Positions 16,904 to 27,986 are shown, counted from the stretch's first letter. The stretch is 64,000 nucleotides of DNA from Enterobacter cloacae (GCF_013375935.1 NZ_CP056117.1:3844001-3908000), one strand, 5' to 3'. Numbers and translations are program-made. Notes: generated by a model not told the origin, from the letters alone.

Positions 16904-19900
16904 CCCATTATCTCCAGTAAAGCCTGCAACGGATGGCGTACGCCGTTACCCTCCACGCGTTTGACCTGACTGCGGCAGGAATACCCCGTGGCCAGACAGC
17001 GGTTGCGCGGCAGGCGCTGCATCGCCTGATGCCAGGACAGCTCATAAATACCGAGCGAGCTGGCGTGGTTTTTCACTTCATGCCCGTAGGTTCCGGCCAT
17101 ACCGCAGCAGCCCACGCTGACGCTTTCCAGCTTCGCGCCAAAGCGGGCAAAGATGGACGCCCACTGGGCAGGCGCCGTCGGCAGCGCGGTAACTTCGGTA
17201 CAGTGCCCAAACAGATACCAGGGTTCACCGCTGGCTTCCTGAGGCGCCGTTTGTTCCAGCACCCCAGGCAGCCATTCGTGCACCAGCAGGACGTGAAAAT
17301 CACCGCGCCTGTCGCCGAGCGTCTGCCTGTACTCATCCCGGTAGCAGAGCACCAGCGCCGGATCGACCCCAACCATCGGCATGCCGAGCTGCGCCACGCG
17401 GTTCAGGAAGTCAGAGGTCTTGCGCGCGGTCTTCGCAAAGCGGGTCAGGAAGCCCTTAATGTGCTGCGCCTTGCCGTTCGGTGAGAACGGCAGCACGACC
17501 GGCTGATAGCCGATTTTTTCGGCCAGGCGGACAAAATCGGCCACCACCTGCGCGTCGTAATAGCTGGTAAACGGATCCTGCACCACCAGCACTACCTTCG
17601 CCCTCTGCTCCGGGCTTAACGCTTCCAGCTGTTCCAGGGTCATGTTCGCCGAGCGGTGTCCCACCAGGCGGCGCTGCAACGATGGCGTTGACAGCAGCGG
17701 CAGATCCACCATGCCGATATGTTTTTCAGAGAGCCTGCGCACCAGCGGCTGATTGATAAAGAAGTTAAAGGTCTTCGGCGCGCGCGCCATTATCGGCGCG
17801 TAGCTCTCCACCGTCGCCACCAGATGATCGCGCATCGGGCGCAGATAGCGCGTGTGGTACAGCTGGAGGAAGCGCGAACGGAACTCCGGCACGTCAATTT
17901 TAATCGGACACTGGGTCGAGCACGCCTTGCATGCCAGGCAGCCGGACATCGCCTCTTTCACTTCGTGCGAGAAATCGTATTCGCCTTTATTCGCATGCCA
18001 GCTGTTGCGGGTGCGTTCGATAAGCCCGCGCAGGCTGGCGCGTTTTACCGGCAGCTCCTGCTCCAGCCTGAGCGGATCGATGCCGCGATCGGCCAGCAGG
18101 CGCAGCCATTCGCGCACCAGCGTCGCACGCCCTTTCGGGGAGTGGATACGGTTGCTGGTGATTTTCATTGACGGACACATCGGGCTTTTCACATCGAAGT
18201 TGAAGCACAGCCCGTTGCCGTTACACTCCATTGCGCCGCGCCAGGAGGAGCGGACCGCAATCGGGATCTGGCGGTCATAGGTGCCGCGCTTAACGGCGTC
18301 TACCTGCAGCATGGGCGCATCAAGGCCCTCCGGCGGGCAAATCTTACCCGGATTGAGGCGGTTATCCGGGTCGAACGCGGCTTTAACCTTGCGCAGCTCG
18401 GCGTAGAGCTGCTCGCCAAAGAACGCCGGGCTGTACTCGGCGCGGAATCCCTTGCCGTGCTCGCCCCACAACAAACCGCCGTATTTTGCGGTGAGGGCAA
18501 CCACCTCGTCGGAGATCTCCTTCATCAGGATCTCCTGCTGCGGATCGCACATGTCCAGCGCCGGGCGTACGTGCAGCACGCCGGCGTCAACGTGTCCGAA
18601 CATGCCGTAGCTCAGGCCATGGCCGTCGAGCAGGGCCCGGAACTCCACGATGTAATCCGCAAGGTGCTCCGGCGGCACGCAGGTATCTTCCGCAAACGGA
18701 ATCGGCTTGGCCGCGCCTTTGGCGTTGCCGAGCAGCCCCACCGCCTTTTTACGCATCGCGTAGATACGCTCAATGCCGGAGAGATCGTTACACAGCTGCC
18801 AGCCAATGACGCCGCCTTCGCCCTGAGCAATCAGCTCGTCCAGACGCTGGCAGAGGGTATTTACCTGGCTCTCGATGAGCTCTGCGTCATCGCCGGCAAA
18901 TTCGACGATGTTCAGGCCAAGCATCTCTTTATCCGGCACGTCGGTAATCAGTTCGCTCACCGAATGCCAGACGATATCTTCCCGCGCCAGATTCAGCACT
19001 TTTGAATCGACGGTTTCCACCGACAGCGCCCGCGCCTCCACCATAAACGGCGCGTTGCGCAGGGCCGAGTCAAAGGAGTTGTATTTGACGTTTACCAGGC
19101 GGCGCACCTTCGGCAACGGGGTGATGTCCAGCCGCGCTTCGGTGATAAAGGCCAGCGTGCCTTCTGAACCGGTCAGCACGCGGGTGAGATCGAACTGGCT
19201 GAGATCGTCATTAAAGACGTGACGCAGGTCGTAGCCCGTCAGGAAGCGGTTGAGCTTAGGGAATTTTTCGAGGATCAGCTCGCGATTATCGCGGCAGCGC
19301 TCCAGCACGGTGCGATAAATGCGCCCGCTGGTGGTGCTCTCGTTTGCCAGCGTTTCGGCCAGCTCGACCGGCATCGGCCGGGTGTCGAGAATATCGCCCC
19401 CCAGCAGCACCGCCCGCACGCCCATGACGTGATCGGAGGTTTTACCGTAGACCAGCGAGCCCTGCCCGGAGGCATCGGTATTGATCATCCCGCCAATCGT
19501 CGCGCGGTTACTGGTGGACAGCTCCGGGGCAAAAAAATAGCCATACGGTTTCAAGAACTGATTCAGCCGATCTTTGATTACCCCCGCCTCCACGCGCACC
19601 CACCCCTCTTCAGGGTTGATCTCAATGATGCGGTTCATATAGCGGGACATATCGATGATGATGCCCTGATTCAGCGCCTGCCCATTGGTGCCCGTACCGC
19701 CGCCGCGAGGGGTAAAGACCAGAGTCGCGAAGCGCTCCTGGGACGCCAGGCGGGCGATGAGCGCCACATCGGCGGTAGAGCGCGGGAAAACGACGGCATC
19801 GGGAAGAAGCTGGTAGATACTGTTATCGGTCGCCATCGTCAGCCTGTCGGCGTAGCTGGTGGCGGTATCACCTGTAAAACCCTGTTGCTCCAGTGCCTGC

Positions 19901-19956
19901 AAAAAATTAAGCACCAGCTGAACGACGCCAGGTGCCTGAGAAATCTGTGGGATCAT
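16900..19956 (-). CDS. ydiJ: YdiJ, FAD and Fe-S D-2-hydroxyglutarate dehydrogenase
   Basis: 1018 residues, the length of E. coli YdiJ. The N-terminal FAD-binding type 4 domain ([19 protein letters not shown]) is followed by a FAD-linked oxidase C domain, then a 4Fe-4S motif [20 protein letters not shown] near residue 680. A GlpC-like CCG domain ([11 protein letters not shown]) lies near the C-terminus. It oxidises D-2-hydroxyglutarate, probably feeding the respiratory chain. Operon with menI; a PurR-box-like site lies upstream. Confidence 0.93.
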   Translation of the reverse strand: MIPQISQAPGVVQLVLNFLQALEQQGFTGDTATSYADRLTMATDNSIYQLLPDAVVFPRSTADVALIARLASQERFATLVFTPRGGGTGTNGQALNQGIIIDMSRYMNRIIEINPEEGWVRVEAGVIKDRLNQFLKPYGYFFAPELSTSNRATIGGMINTDASGQGSLVYGKTSDHVMGVRAVLLGGDILDTRPMPVELAETLANESTTSGRIYRTVLERCRDNRELILEKFPKLNRFLTGYDLRHVFNDDLSQFDLTRVLTGSEGTLAFITEARLDITPLPKVRRLVNVKYNSFDSALRNAPFMVEARALSVETVDSKVLNLAREDIVWHSVSELITDVPDKEMLGLNIVEFAGDDAELIESQVNTLCQRLDELIAQGEGGVIGWQLCNDLSGIERIYAMRKKAVGLLGNAKGAAKPIPFAEDTCVPPEHLADYIVEFRALLDGHGLSYGMFGHVDAGVLHVRPALDMCDPQQEILMKEISDEVVALTAKYGGLLWGEHGKGFRAEYSPAFFGEQLYAELRKVKAAFDPDNRLNPGKICPPEGLDAPMLQVDAVKRGTYDRQIPIAVRSSWRGAMECNGNGLCFNFDVKSPMCPSMKITSNRIHSPKGRATLVREWLRLLADRGIDPLRLEQELPVKRASLRGLIERTRNSWHANKGEYDFSHEVKEAMSGCLACKACSTQCPIKIDVPEFRSRFLQLYHTRYLRPMRDHLVATVESYAPIMARAPKTFNFFINQPLVRRLSEKHIGMVDLPLLSTPSLQRRLVGHRSANMTLEQLEALSPEQRAKVVLVVQDPFTSYYDAQVVADFVRLAEKIGYQPVVLPFSPNGKAQHIKGFLTRFAKTARKTSDFLNRVAQLGMPMVGVDPALVLCYRDEYRQTLGDRRGDFHVLLVHEWLPGVLEQTAPQEASGEPWYLFGHCTEVTALPTAPAQWASIFARFGAKLESVSVGCCGMAGTYGHEVKNHASSLGIYELSWHQAMQRLPRNRCLATGYSCRSQVKRVEGNGVRHPLQALLEIMG

Positions 19957-19980
19957 TACTGTCGACCCTAATTAGAGTGG

Positions 19981-19996
19981 TGGGAATCGTTTGCGT
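19981..19996. promoter_or_regulatory. PurR-box-like site between ydiJ and ydiK
   Basis: TGGGAATCGTTTGCGT matches the PurR palindrome ANGNAANCGNTTGCNT at 11 of 12 fixed positions. E. coli ydiK has been reported in the PurR regulon, as recalled. Confidence 0.6.
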
Positions 19997-20113
19997 TGTA
20001 TCACAACTTTTTATCACATTTTTTTCTTATACGCTCAGCAGAATTACAGGCAGAATTCGCCTGTCAAAAATCGCTGAGATCATTAATGATTAAAGAGATG
20101 CGGTTTACGTTCC

Positions 20114-20137
20114 CGCCAGCCAGGCTGGCGTTCTTTT
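20114..20137 (+). terminator. Terminator-like hairpin just before ydiK
   Basis: CGCCAGCC-A-GGCTGGCG followed by TTCTTTT, ending 17 bases before the ydiK start. It could attenuate ydiK transcription. The 197-base ydiJ/ydiK gap also holds the dyad ACAGGC-N7-GCCTGT (20046-20064), for which I have no assignment. Confidence 0.5.
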
Positions 20138-20153
20138 AAGGAAAGTTTTATTT

Positions 20154-21268
20154 ATGGTCAACCTTCGCCAGCCCAGGGATGTTGCGCAAATTTTACTGTC
20201 GGTGCTGTTCCTGGCCCTCATGATTATTGCGTGTCTGTGGATTGTTCGGCCCTTCGTGCTCGGCTTTGCGTGGGCCGCTACCGTGGTCGTCGCCACCTGG
20301 CCTTTACTCTTACGCTTGCAGAAGCTGCTGTTTGGTCGTCGCGGCCTCGCCGTGCTGGTGATGACGCTGCTGCTGTTCCTGCTGTTTATCATTCCCGTTG
20401 CGCTGCTGGTGAACAGCCTGGTGGATACCAGCGGCCCGGTCATTCGCGCGGTCACCAGCGGGGACATGACCCTGCCCGATCTCGCGTGGCTGAACAGCAT
20501 TCCTGTGGTGGGCGCAAAGCTGTACAGCGGCTGGCACGGCCTGCTGGAGATGGGCGGCAGCGCCCTGATGGCGAAAGTGCGTCCGTACATCGGCACGACC
20601 ACCACCTGGTTTGTGGGTCAGGCCGCCCACGTTGGCCGCTTTATGATGCACTGTGCGCTGATGCTGGTCTTTAGCGCCCTGCTCTACTGGCGCGGCGAGC
20701 AGGTTGCGCTGGGCGTGCGTCATTTCGCCACCCGACTGGCGGGTAAACGCGGCGACGCGGCGGTGCTGCTGGCCGCGCAGGCCGTGCGCGCGGTTGCGCT
20801 GGGCGTGGTGGTGACGGCGCTGGTGCAGGCCGTGCTGGGCGGTATAGGTCTGGCGATTTCCGGCGTGCCGTACGCCACGCTTTTCACCGTCATCATGCTG
20901 ATGACCTGCCTCGCGCAGCTTGGCCCGCTGCTGGTGCTGGTTCCCAGCATCATCTGGCTTTACTGGTCGGGTGACACCACGTGGGGCACGGTGCTGCTGG
21001 TCTGGAGCTGCGTGGTGGGCACCATGGACAACGTCATCCGTCCGCTCCTCATCCGCATGGGGGCCGACCTGCCGCTGATCCTGATCCTGTCCGGGGTTAT
21101 CGGGGGTTAATTGCCTTCGGCATGATTGGCCTGTTCATCGGTCCGGTTCTGCTCGCGGTGACGTGGCGACTCTTCTCCGCCTGGGTGCATGAGGTGCCGC
21201 CGCCGGGAACCGATCCGGACGTCATCTTAAGCGAACTTGAAGAGCTGGAAGACAAGAACGCGCAGTAA
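20154..21268 (+). pseudogene. ydiK: ydiK, AI-2E/PerM-family membrane protein, frameshifted near the 3' end
   Basis: The first frame encodes 318 residues of a multi-pass inner-membrane protein of the AI-2E transporter/PerM family and ends prematurely at 21108-21110. The remaining C-terminus continues in another frame from about 21110 (LIAFGMIGLFIGPVLL) to the stop at 21268. Adding one base in the run of five G at 21102-21106 restores the E. coli-like junction VIGGLIAFGM and a protein of about 371 residues (E. coli 370). As written it loses the last transmembrane segment. Substrate unknown. A sequencing error is likely because the rest of the gene is intact. Confidence 0.87.
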
Positions 21269-21273
21269 GGGTT

Positions 21274-21306
21274 TTGCCGGGCGGTATTGTGCCACCCGGC
21301 CTACAC
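21274..21306. repeat. REP-type palindromic element after ydiK
   Basis: GCCGGGCGGTATTGTGCCAC then CCGGCCTACA has the usual REP/PU palindrome architecture and lies directly after the ydiK stop. Confidence 0.75.
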
Positions 21307-21425
21307 ATTCCCCCACAACACTTAAACAACGCTAAACTATTTAATCTCTGCTCACTGGTCAGAACCGCCTTTTCGCGCCTGATAGCACCGTTATCCTCAA
21401 GAAATCTTTACCTCTCTTTAACTAT

Positions 21426-21440
21426 TGAGACGAATCCGAT
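21426..21440 (+). promoter_or_regulatory. RcsB box of rprA
   Basis: TGAGACGAATCCGAT lies just upstream of the -35 region, about 40 bases before the RNA start, where the RcsB site of E. coli rprA lies. A -10 TACTAT at 21463-21468 precedes the RNA start by 7 bases. Confidence 0.65.
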
Positions 21441-21474
21441 CGACTCAAAAAGTTGCCATGCCTACTATTAGGAC

Positions 21475-21580
21475 ACGGTTATAAATCAACACCTTGATTT
21501 ATAAGCATGGAAATCCCCTGAGTGAAACAACGAATTGCTGTGTGTAGTCTTTGCCCATCTCCCACGATGGGCTTTTTTTT
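21475..21580 (+). ncRNA. rprA: RprA small RNA
   Basis: The sequence from ACGGTTATAAATCAAC through GGAAATCCCCTGAGTG to the terminator GCCCATC-N6-GATGGGC-T8 is almost identical to E. coli RprA, about 106 nt. RprA is an Hfq-dependent RNA induced by the Rcs phosphorelay. It activates rpoS translation and acts on csgD and ydaM. It lies after ydiK as in E. coli, which places an Rcs output near the Rcs-input genes ycgZ-ymgA-ariR. Confidence 0.95.
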
Positions 21581-21593
21581 ATCCTTTTTACGT

Positions 21594-23969
21594 TCAGGCG
21601 CGCGTGATATCGCAGCGGCTGAGCATCTGCCACTCTCCCGCCAGCTCCCGCGTCTCCCCGGTCACCTGCACCGTCACCACCTCGCGAATATCCGCTGAGG
21701 ATGCGCCAACCTGTAGCTCAAACTCCCCGGGCTCGACGATTCGCTTCCCGTCACGGCGCGTGAAGTTGAACATCTCCACGGGCAGGGTAAACGTCAGCGT
21801 GGCGGTTTCTCCCGGGGAAAGGGTGACGCGCTGGAAGGCCTTTAGCTCCTGAAGCGGGCGAACCTGCGTGGCGACCTTATCGCGCACATACACCTGCACC
21901 ACTTCGCTGCCGCTGCGCTCGCCGGTATTGGTGATATCCACGCTTAACGTCACCTCTGCGCTAACGGGGACGCGGCTTTCCGCCAGGCGCGCCGCTCCCC
22001 AGCGGAACCGCGTCCAGCCGAGGCCGAAGCCAAACGGGTAGCGCGCGCCGAAATGGAACGCAAACGGCGTGCCGCCGCTTTTGAGCTTGTGGTTGTAGTA
22101 ATACGGCATCGCGCCGGCGCTTTTCGGTACGCTCACCACCAGCCTGCCCTGCGGTTCGGCGCGCCCGGTCAGCACATCGGCAATCGCCCAGCCCCCTTCC
22201 TGCCCCGGCGCCCATGCCATCATCAGCGCGGCTACCTTATCCTCCAGCCCCTGGAGGTTATAGGGACGTCCGCCGGTCATGGCGACGATCACCGGTTTGC
22301 CGGTTGCCACCAGCGCGTCAAGCAGCTGCTGCTGAACGCCCGGCAGGTTTAGCGAATCCGTATCCGAGCCTTCCCCCACGGTGCCGCTCTGGAATAGCCC
22401 GGCGAGATCGCCGACGCAGGCTATCACCACGTCACTCTCTTTTGCCGCGCTTACGGCCTCGGGGATCAGGTCCGTGCGTCGGGAAACCGGCGATTGCTGC
22501 ATCGGTTTACCGCCGCTGTCGCCCGGAAATACCGGCGCCCCCGCCATCCGTTTTTCGATAATGTGACACCCTTTCGCGTAACGAACCTGCGATGCGCCAA
22601 GATACTGCTCCAGCGCCGCGCGCGGCGTCGTTACCTGTGAGGTCTCTTCAACCATATCGCTGATGATCAGGTGAACCGGAAAGCTGTAGCCGCTCAGCAG
22701 CGCCAGCGGATCGTCTGCCGTTGGCCCCACCACCGCTACCCGCGGTTTTCCGCTGAGCGGCAAAATGCCGTTATTTTCCAGCAGCGTTATTGATGCGGTG
22801 GCAACGTCACGCGCCACCCGTCGGGTCGCCTCGTTCTGCAAATCGATACCGTCTTCATCGGCGTACGGGTTTTCAAACAGCCCGAGGCGGAATTTTTCAC
22901 CCAGCACCCGCGCCACAATCTCGTCCACCTTGTCCATTGAGATCAGCCCGCGCTCTAGCGCCTCCGCCAGATGGCGCGCGCAGTCATCCTTCGGCAGTTC
23001 CACATCCAGCCCGGCGTTGAAGGCCAGCGCCGCCGATTCCGCCGGATCGTGAGAAATGCCGTGGTGCTGGTGCAGCAGGCTCACGCCGCCGTAGTCCGCC
23101 ACGATAATGCCGTCGAAGCCCCACCGTTCGCGCAGCACGGTAGTCAGCAGGAAATGGTCGCTGTGCCCGGGCTGATTATCAATATCGTGATAGGCAGGCA
23201 TCACCGAACCGGCGTTTGCCAGCTTAACCGCCATTTCAAACGGCAGCAGGAAGGTATCATTGAGTTCGCTAAAGCCGAGATGGACCGGCGCGTGGTTGCG
23301 CGCCCCTTCGCTGAAGGAGTGGCCGACGTAGTGTTTCAGGGTCGCGAGCAGATCGCGCTTATCGCCCTGCAGGCCTTTTACGTACGCCGTGGCCATTACG
23401 CCGACCAGCCACGGATCTTCACCGAAGGTCTCCTCCGTGCGCCCCCAGCGCACGTCGCGGGAGACGTCCAGCACCGGGGCCAGCCCCTGCTGACAGCCGA
23501 CGGAACGGGCCTCTTTGCCAATCTGCTCCGCCGCGCGCTGCACCAGCGCCGGAGCCCATGTTGAACCGTAGTTCAGCGAGGACGGAAACAGCGTCGCCCC
23601 TTTGCACAGCAGCCCCACCAGGCACTCCTCGTGAAACAGCGCCGGAATGCCGAGCCGCGTCTCTTCCATCATCATTCGCTGCAGGCGATTGGCGGCACGC
23701 ACGCCGGTTTTCGCATCCACAATGTGCGTCCCGAGCGGACGGGTGATCTGACCCACGCCCAGCTTCAGCCTTTCGCCAAGCGACGCCTGTTCGCTTACGC
23801 CTGCAAACTCGTCGCTTAAGTCGCTGCGCTCGCGGTGGTTGCCGCTTTCGTCAAGGATCAGCCAGTGCGCGTGCATCTGGGCAAATTTCTCTTCCGGCGT
23901 CATGCGCGCCAGCAAATCGGCGACGCGCTCGTGTACGGGACGTCCCGCGTCCTTGTAGATCACAGTCAT
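21594..23969 (-). CDS. Glycoside hydrolase family 3 (beta-glucosidase or beta-xylosidase)
   Basis: 791 residues. The GH3 N-terminal barrel has LKHYVGH (residues 211-217) and the probable nucleophile Asp292 in GIIVADYGGV. A GH3 C-terminal domain (VAVVGPTADDPLALLSGY) follows, then a fibronectin type III-like domain (VTLSVDITNTGERSGSEVVQ). No signal peptide is seen, so it is probably cytoplasmic and acts on imported oligosaccharides. It starts 3 bases after the symporter gene. Not in the E. coli order at this place. The exact sugar cannot be read from the sequence. Confidence 0.9.
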   Translation of the reverse strand: MTVIYKDAGRPVHERVADLLARMTPEEKFAQMHAHWLILDESGNHRERSDLSDEFAGVSEQASLGERLKLGVGQITRPLGTHIVDAKTGVRAANRLQRMMMEETRLGIPALFHEECLVGLLCKGATLFPSSLNYGSTWAPALVQRAAEQIGKEARSVGCQQGLAPVLDVSRDVRWGRTEETFGEDPWLVGVMATAYVKGLQGDKRDLLATLKHYVGHSFSEGARNHAPVHLGFSELNDTFLLPFEMAVKLANAGSVMPAYHDIDNQPGHSDHFLLTTVLRERWGFDGIIVADYGGVSLLHQHHGISHDPAESAALAFNAGLDVELPKDDCARHLAEALERGLISMDKVDEIVARVLGEKFRLGLFENPYADEDGIDLQNEATRRVARDVATASITLLENNGILPLSGKPRVAVVGPTADDPLALLSGYSFPVHLIISDMVEETSQVTTPRAALEQYLGASQVRYAKGCHIIEKRMAGAPVFPGDSGGKPMQQSPVSRRTDLIPEAVSAAKESDVVIACVGDLAGLFQSGTVGEGSDTDSLNLPGVQQQLLDALVATGKPVIVAMTGGRPYNLQGLEDKVAALMMAWAPGQEGGWAIADVLTGRAEPQGRLVVSVPKSAGAMPYYYNHKLKSGGTPFAFHFGARYPFGFGLGWTRFRWGAARLAESRVPVSAEVTLSVDITNTGERSGSEVVQVYVRDKVATQVRPLQELKAFQRVTLSPGETATLTFTLPVEMFNFTRRDGKRIVEPGEFELQVGASSADIREVVTVQVTGETRELAGEWQMLSRCDITRA

Positions 23970-23972
23970 GGT

Positions 23973-25373
23973 TTACTCCTGTAGTGCGGATTGGGTTGCC
24001 GGGCTGGGCTGCCCCGCATCGTTTCGAATGTCGCGCCTGCTGGCCAGCTCACGGGCAATGGAATCCACCAGCCTGCTGTTGAGTTTGTAGACGGCAAGGA
24101 GCGCCACCATGCAGAGGAACAGCGCGCAGGGGATCAGGGTGAACAGCGCGTTGATGGTGGCGAGCACGTGGGGCGCCTGATTTGCCTGCCCCGGCGCGTA
24201 GTCCACCATGCCGAGCACCCAGCCGACCACGGCACCGCCCAGCGCCAGGCCAAACTTGATGGCAAACAGTGCGGTAGAAAAGACCAGCCCGTCCAGACGG
24301 CGGCCGCTACGATGCTCTTCGTAATCCACCACGTCTGAGAACATGGTCCATTGCAGCGGCGTGGTCAGGTTCTGAATAAAGCTAAAGACAATATTCAGTC
24401 CGAATATCAGCCACACCTGAGAAGGGGGAATGAAGAAAATCAGTGCGCCAAAAATAACGAAGGAAATAATGGTCCACTGGTAGGCGCGAACGCGGTCAAA
24501 TTTCCCCAGCAGGCGTTCCGATAATAATGCCCCGCTCAGGGAGGCCACCATGCCTGAAACAATAAAGGCAAAGACCAGCTCCGGGCGCAGCAGAACATAG
24601 TTAACGTAATACATCGTGGCGGAGCCGCGCGTCACGACGGCGGTTAACAGTAAAATATTAAAGACAAAAACAATTCGCCACTGGCTGTTACCGGCCAGCA
24701 GTTTTAAATCCGTCAGCATCGAGCCGAAGGTATCATTACGCGGCGAGTAACGCTCCCGGGTCATAAAGAAGCAGCAGAAGAATAAAACAATGCCCAGCAG
24801 CCCCATCAGGCTCATGGCATAGAAATAGCCTTTCTGCACGTTGCCCTGACCTAATAAAGAGACCAGCGGCAGCGCGATAACCGTCACAATCAGCCCGCCG
24901 ATAAACGACAGGCCAAAGCGCCAGGATTGCAGCGAATGGCGCTCGCGCGGGTCGAGCGTCAGCGCGCCGGGCATAGCGCAATAGGGCACGTTAATCGCGG
25001 AGTAGATCAGGCTCAGGATGGCGTACGTTACGCAGGCGTAGACAATTTTTGCCGTATCCCCGGCATCCGGCACATAGAAGGTAATAAGGCAGCTTACGCC
25101 AAACGGAATGGCAAACCACAGCAGCCAGGGGCGAAAACGGCCGTGGCGGGTCTGCGTCCGATCCACCAGCGCGCCAATACAGGGATCGACAAAGGCATCG
25201 ACCACGCGCACCACTAAAAACATGGTGCCCATAATGGCCGCGGGTAAACCGAATACGTCCGTATAGAAATAAGCGAGAAATAACGTTGCCGTTTGCCAGA
25301 CCAGCGCGCTGGCCATATCACCTAAGCCATAACCTATTTTATCTTTGGTACGCAGTACAGAGGAGATTGTCAT
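23973..25373 (-). CDS. GPH-family glycoside:cation symporter (YicJ/XynB-like)
   Basis: 466 residues from ATG 25371-25373 (MTISSVLRTKDKIGYGLGDM); the frame is open upstream to 25454, but that would prepend a non-homologous segment. About 12 hydrophobic segments and the MelB-family motif DRTQTRHGRFRPWLLW near residues 75-95 identify an inner-membrane sugar symporter. First gene of a two-gene operon with the GH3 enzyme, so it likely imports its beta-linked substrate. Confidence 0.9.
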   Translation of the reverse strand: MTISSVLRTKDKIGYGLGDMASALVWQTATLFLAYFYTDVFGLPAAIMGTMFLVVRVVDAFVDPCIGALVDRTQTRHGRFRPWLLWFAIPFGVSCLITFYVPDAGDTAKIVYACVTYAILSLIYSAINVPYCAMPGALTLDPRERHSLQSWRFGLSFIGGLIVTVIALPLVSLLGQGNVQKGYFYAMSLMGLLGIVLFFCCFFMTRERYSPRNDTFGSMLTDLKLLAGNSQWRIVFVFNILLLTAVVTRGSATMYYVNYVLLRPELVFAFIVSGMVASLSGALLSERLLGKFDRVRAYQWTIISFVIFGALIFFIPPSQVWLIFGLNIVFSFIQNLTTPLQWTMFSDVVDYEEHRSGRRLDGLVFSTALFAIKFGLALGGAVVGWVLGMVDYAPGQANQAPHVLATINALFTLIPCALFLCMVALLAVYKLNSRLVDSIARELASRRDIRNDAGQPSPATQSALQE

Positions 25374-25457
25374 TGTTATTTGCCTTTTTATCAGGTTAAA
25401 ACGTATTTCAACCAGTTGCATATCGTCCCGAAGGCGGTACGCGGTAAGGCTCAAGTA

Positions 25458-25479
25458 TTAGCAACGCATTGCTCGCTAA
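25458..25479. promoter_or_regulatory. Dyad upstream of the GPH/GH3 operon
   Basis: TTAGC and GCTAA flank AGCAA-CGCA-TTGCT in a nested inverted repeat about 85 bases before the symporter start. It is a possible operator for a sugar-responsive repressor not encoded next to the operon. No other element was recognised in the 234-base gap besides the ppsA terminator. Confidence 0.4.
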
Positions 25480-25554
25480 CAATTGTCTAAATTAACAGAT
25501 AAATTATGATATTTGGTTTTTTGTATTATTTGTGATGGTGAGCATATTCGCAGG

Positions 25555-25588
25555 AAAATAAAAAAGGCGAGGACATATATCCTCGCCT
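25555..25588 (-). terminator. Terminator of ppsA
   Basis: On the minus strand GGCGAGGA-TATATG-TCCTCGCC is followed by TTTTTTATTTT. Confidence 0.9.
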
Positions 25589-25607
25589 TATTCAGGTTAA
25601 GAAGGCC

Positions 25608-27986
25608 TTACTTGTTCAGCTCTGCCAGGCTCAGCCAGGTCTGCACCACGGTATCCGGGTTCAGGGAGAGGCTATCGATCCCCTCTTCCATCAGCCAGGC
25701 CGCAAAGTCCTCATGGTCGGATGGGCCCTGACCGCAGATGCCCACGTATTTACCCTGCTTCTTCGCCGCACGAATCGCCATGGAGAGCAGCGCCTTCACC
25801 GCCTCGTTACGCTCGTCGAACAGCTCAGAGACCACGCCGGAGTCGCGGTCCAGGCCGAGCGCCAGCTGCGTCATGTCGTTCGAGCCAATGGAGAAGCCGT
25901 CGAAGTGCTCCAGGAACTGCTCGGCCAGCAGGGCGTTAGACGGAATTTCACACATCATGATGATCTTCAGCCCGTTCTCGCCGCGCTTCAGCCCCTGACG
26001 CGCCAGCTCGTCCACCACCGCTTTCGCCTGTTCCACGGTACGCACGAACGGGATCATGATCTCCACGTTGGTCAGCCCCATGTCGTTGCGCACGCGCTTC
26101 ACCGCCTCGCACTCCAGCGCGAAGCAGTCGCGGAAGCTTTCCGACACGTAACGGCCTGCCCCGCGGAAGCCGAGCATCGGGTTCTCTTCTTCCGGCTCGT
26201 AGCGCTCGCCGCCCACCAGGTTAGCGTATTCGTTGGACTTAAAGTCCGACAGACGCACGATCACGCGTTTCGGATAGAAGGCCGCGCCGAGGGTGGCAAT
26301 CCCTTCCGTCAGGCGACCGACATAAAACTCTTTCGGCGAGTCGTAACCCTTCATCATCTCGCGGATTTCGTTTTGCAGCTTCGCGTCCTGGTCGTCGAAT
26401 TCCAGCAGCGCGCGCGGGTGCACCCCGATCATGCGGTTGATGATAAATTCCAGACGCGCCAGGCCTACGCCTTCGTTCGGCAGGCAGGCAAAGTCAAACG
26501 CGCGGTCCGGGTTACCTACGTTCATCATGATCTTCAGCGGCAGATCCGGCATGGTGTCCACGCTGGAGCTTTTCACGCTAAAGTCGAGAATATCGGCGTA
26601 CACGTAGCCGGTATCGCCTTCTGCGCAGGACACCGTAACCTTCTGGTCATCCTTCATGCGTTCGGTGGCATCGCCACAGCCGACCACCGCCGGGATCCCC
26701 AGCTCGCGTGCGATGATAGCCGCGTGGCAGGTACGGCCACCGCGGTTGGTGACGATAGCCGCCGCCTTCTTCATGATCGGTTCCCAGTCCGGGTCGGTCA
26801 TGTCGGTGACCAGCACGTCGCCGGGCTGGATACGGTTCATTTCGCTGATGTCGTGGATCACCTTCACCGGACCGGCACCAATGCGATGTCCGATAGCGCG
26901 ACCTTCGGCGACGATTTTACCCTGCAAATGAAGCGTGTAGCGCTCCATTACCTGACCGCGTGAACGGACGGTTTCCGGGCGCGCCTGCACGATAAACAGC
27001 TTGCCGGTGTTACCATCTTTCGCCCACTCGATGTCCATCGGACGGCCGTAGTGTTTTTCAATCTGCACCGCCTGCTTCGCCAGCTCTTCCACTTCGGCAT
27101 CGGTCAGGGAGAAGCGATCGCGCTGCTCCTGCGGCACATCTTCAATTTTCACCTGCTTGCCATGCTCCTGGGTAGGGGCATAGATCATGCGGATTTTTTT
27201 CGAGCCCATGGTACGGCGCACCACCGCCGGACGATTGGCCGCCAGCGTTGGTTTATGCACGTAAAATTCGTCAGGGTTCACGGCCCCCTGCACCACCATT
27301 TCACCCAGGCCCCACGCGGAGGTGATGAACACCACCTGGTCGAAGCCGGATTCCGTATCGATGGAGAACATCACGCCGGAGGAGCCCACGTCGGAGCGCA
27401 CCATGCGCTGCACGCCGGCAGAGAGCGCAACGCCGCGATGGTCATAGCCCTGATGCACGCGATAGGAGATGGCGCGGTCGTTAAACAGCGAGGCAAAGAC
27501 GTGCTTCACCGCCACCAGCACCGCATCATAGCCCTGGACGTTGAGGAAGGTTTCCTGCTGCCCGGCGAATGAAGCATCCGGCATATCCTCCGCGGTGGCG
27601 GAAGAGCGCACGGCAAAGGTGGCCTGCGCATCGTCAGCGGAGAGCTGGTTGTACGCGTCGTGAATGGCTTTTTCCAGTTCCGGCTGGAAAGGTGTGTCGA
27701 TAATCCACTGGCGGATTTGCGCACCGGCTTTGGCAAGCTCGGTTACGTCATCAATATCCGTTTTATCCAGCAGGTCGTAAATGCGCTGGTTTACACCGCT
27801 CTGGTCTAAAAACAGGTTAAACGCGTCGGCGGTTGTGGCAAACCCGTTAGGTACGGAGACACCCATACCGGACAGATTTGCAATCATTTCACCCAGGGAG
27901 GCATTTTTGCCCCCAACTCTGTCTACATCATTCATGCCGAGTTGGTTATACCAAAGCACCAGCGGTGACGAGCCATTGTTGGACAT
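25608..27986 (-). CDS. ppsA: PpsA, phosphoenolpyruvate synthase
   Basis: 792 residues from ATG 27984-27986 ([12 protein letters not shown]), the length of E. coli PpsA. It converts pyruvate and ATP to PEP, AMP and phosphate during gluconeogenesis. The N-terminal ATP-grasp-like domain, the phospho-histidine swivelling domain ([17 protein letters not shown]) and the C-terminal PEP-binding barrel ([20 protein letters not shown]) are all present. It is divergent from ppsR, whose product regulates it. A Cra-like site lies between the two. Confidence 0.97.
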   Translation of the reverse strand: MSNNGSSPLVLWYNQLGMNDVDRVGGKNASLGEMIANLSGMGVSVPNGFATTADAFNLFLDQSGVNQRIYDLLDKTDIDDVTELAKAGAQIRQWIIDTPFQPELEKAIHDAYNQLSADDAQATFAVRSSATAEDMPDASFAGQQETFLNVQGYDAVLVAVKHVFASLFNDRAISYRVHQGYDHRGVALSAGVQRMVRSDVGSSGVMFSIDTESGFDQVVFITSAWGLGEMVVQGAVNPDEFYVHKPTLAANRPAVVRRTMGSKKIRMIYAPTQEHGKQVKIEDVPQEQRDRFSLTDAEVEELAKQAVQIEKHYGRPMDIEWAKDGNTGKLFIVQARPETVRSRGQVMERYTLHLQGKIVAEGRAIGHRIGAGPVKVIHDISEMNRIQPGDVLVTDMTDPDWEPIMKKAAAIVTNRGGRTCHAAIIARELGIPAVVGCGDATERMKDDQKVTVSCAEGDTGYVYADILDFSVKSSSVDTMPDLPLKIMMNVGNPDRAFDFACLPNEGVGLARLEFIINRMIGVHPRALLEFDDQDAKLQNEIREMMKGYDSPKEFYVGRLTEGIATLGAAFYPKRVIVRLSDFKSNEYANLVGGERYEPEEENPMLGFRGAGRYVSESFRDCFALECEAVKRVRNDMGLTNVEIMIPFVRTVEQAKAVVDELARQGLKRGENGLKIIMMCEIPSNALLAEQFLEHFDGFSIGSNDMTQLALGLDRDSGVVSELFDERNEAVKALLSMAIRAAKKQGKYVGICGQGPSDHEDFAAWLMEEGIDSLSLNPDTVVQTWLSLAELNK

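Noticed and set aside
25510..25560. CRP site upstream of the GPH/GH3 operon
   Set aside because: Only one TGTGA half-site fits; the second half is absent.
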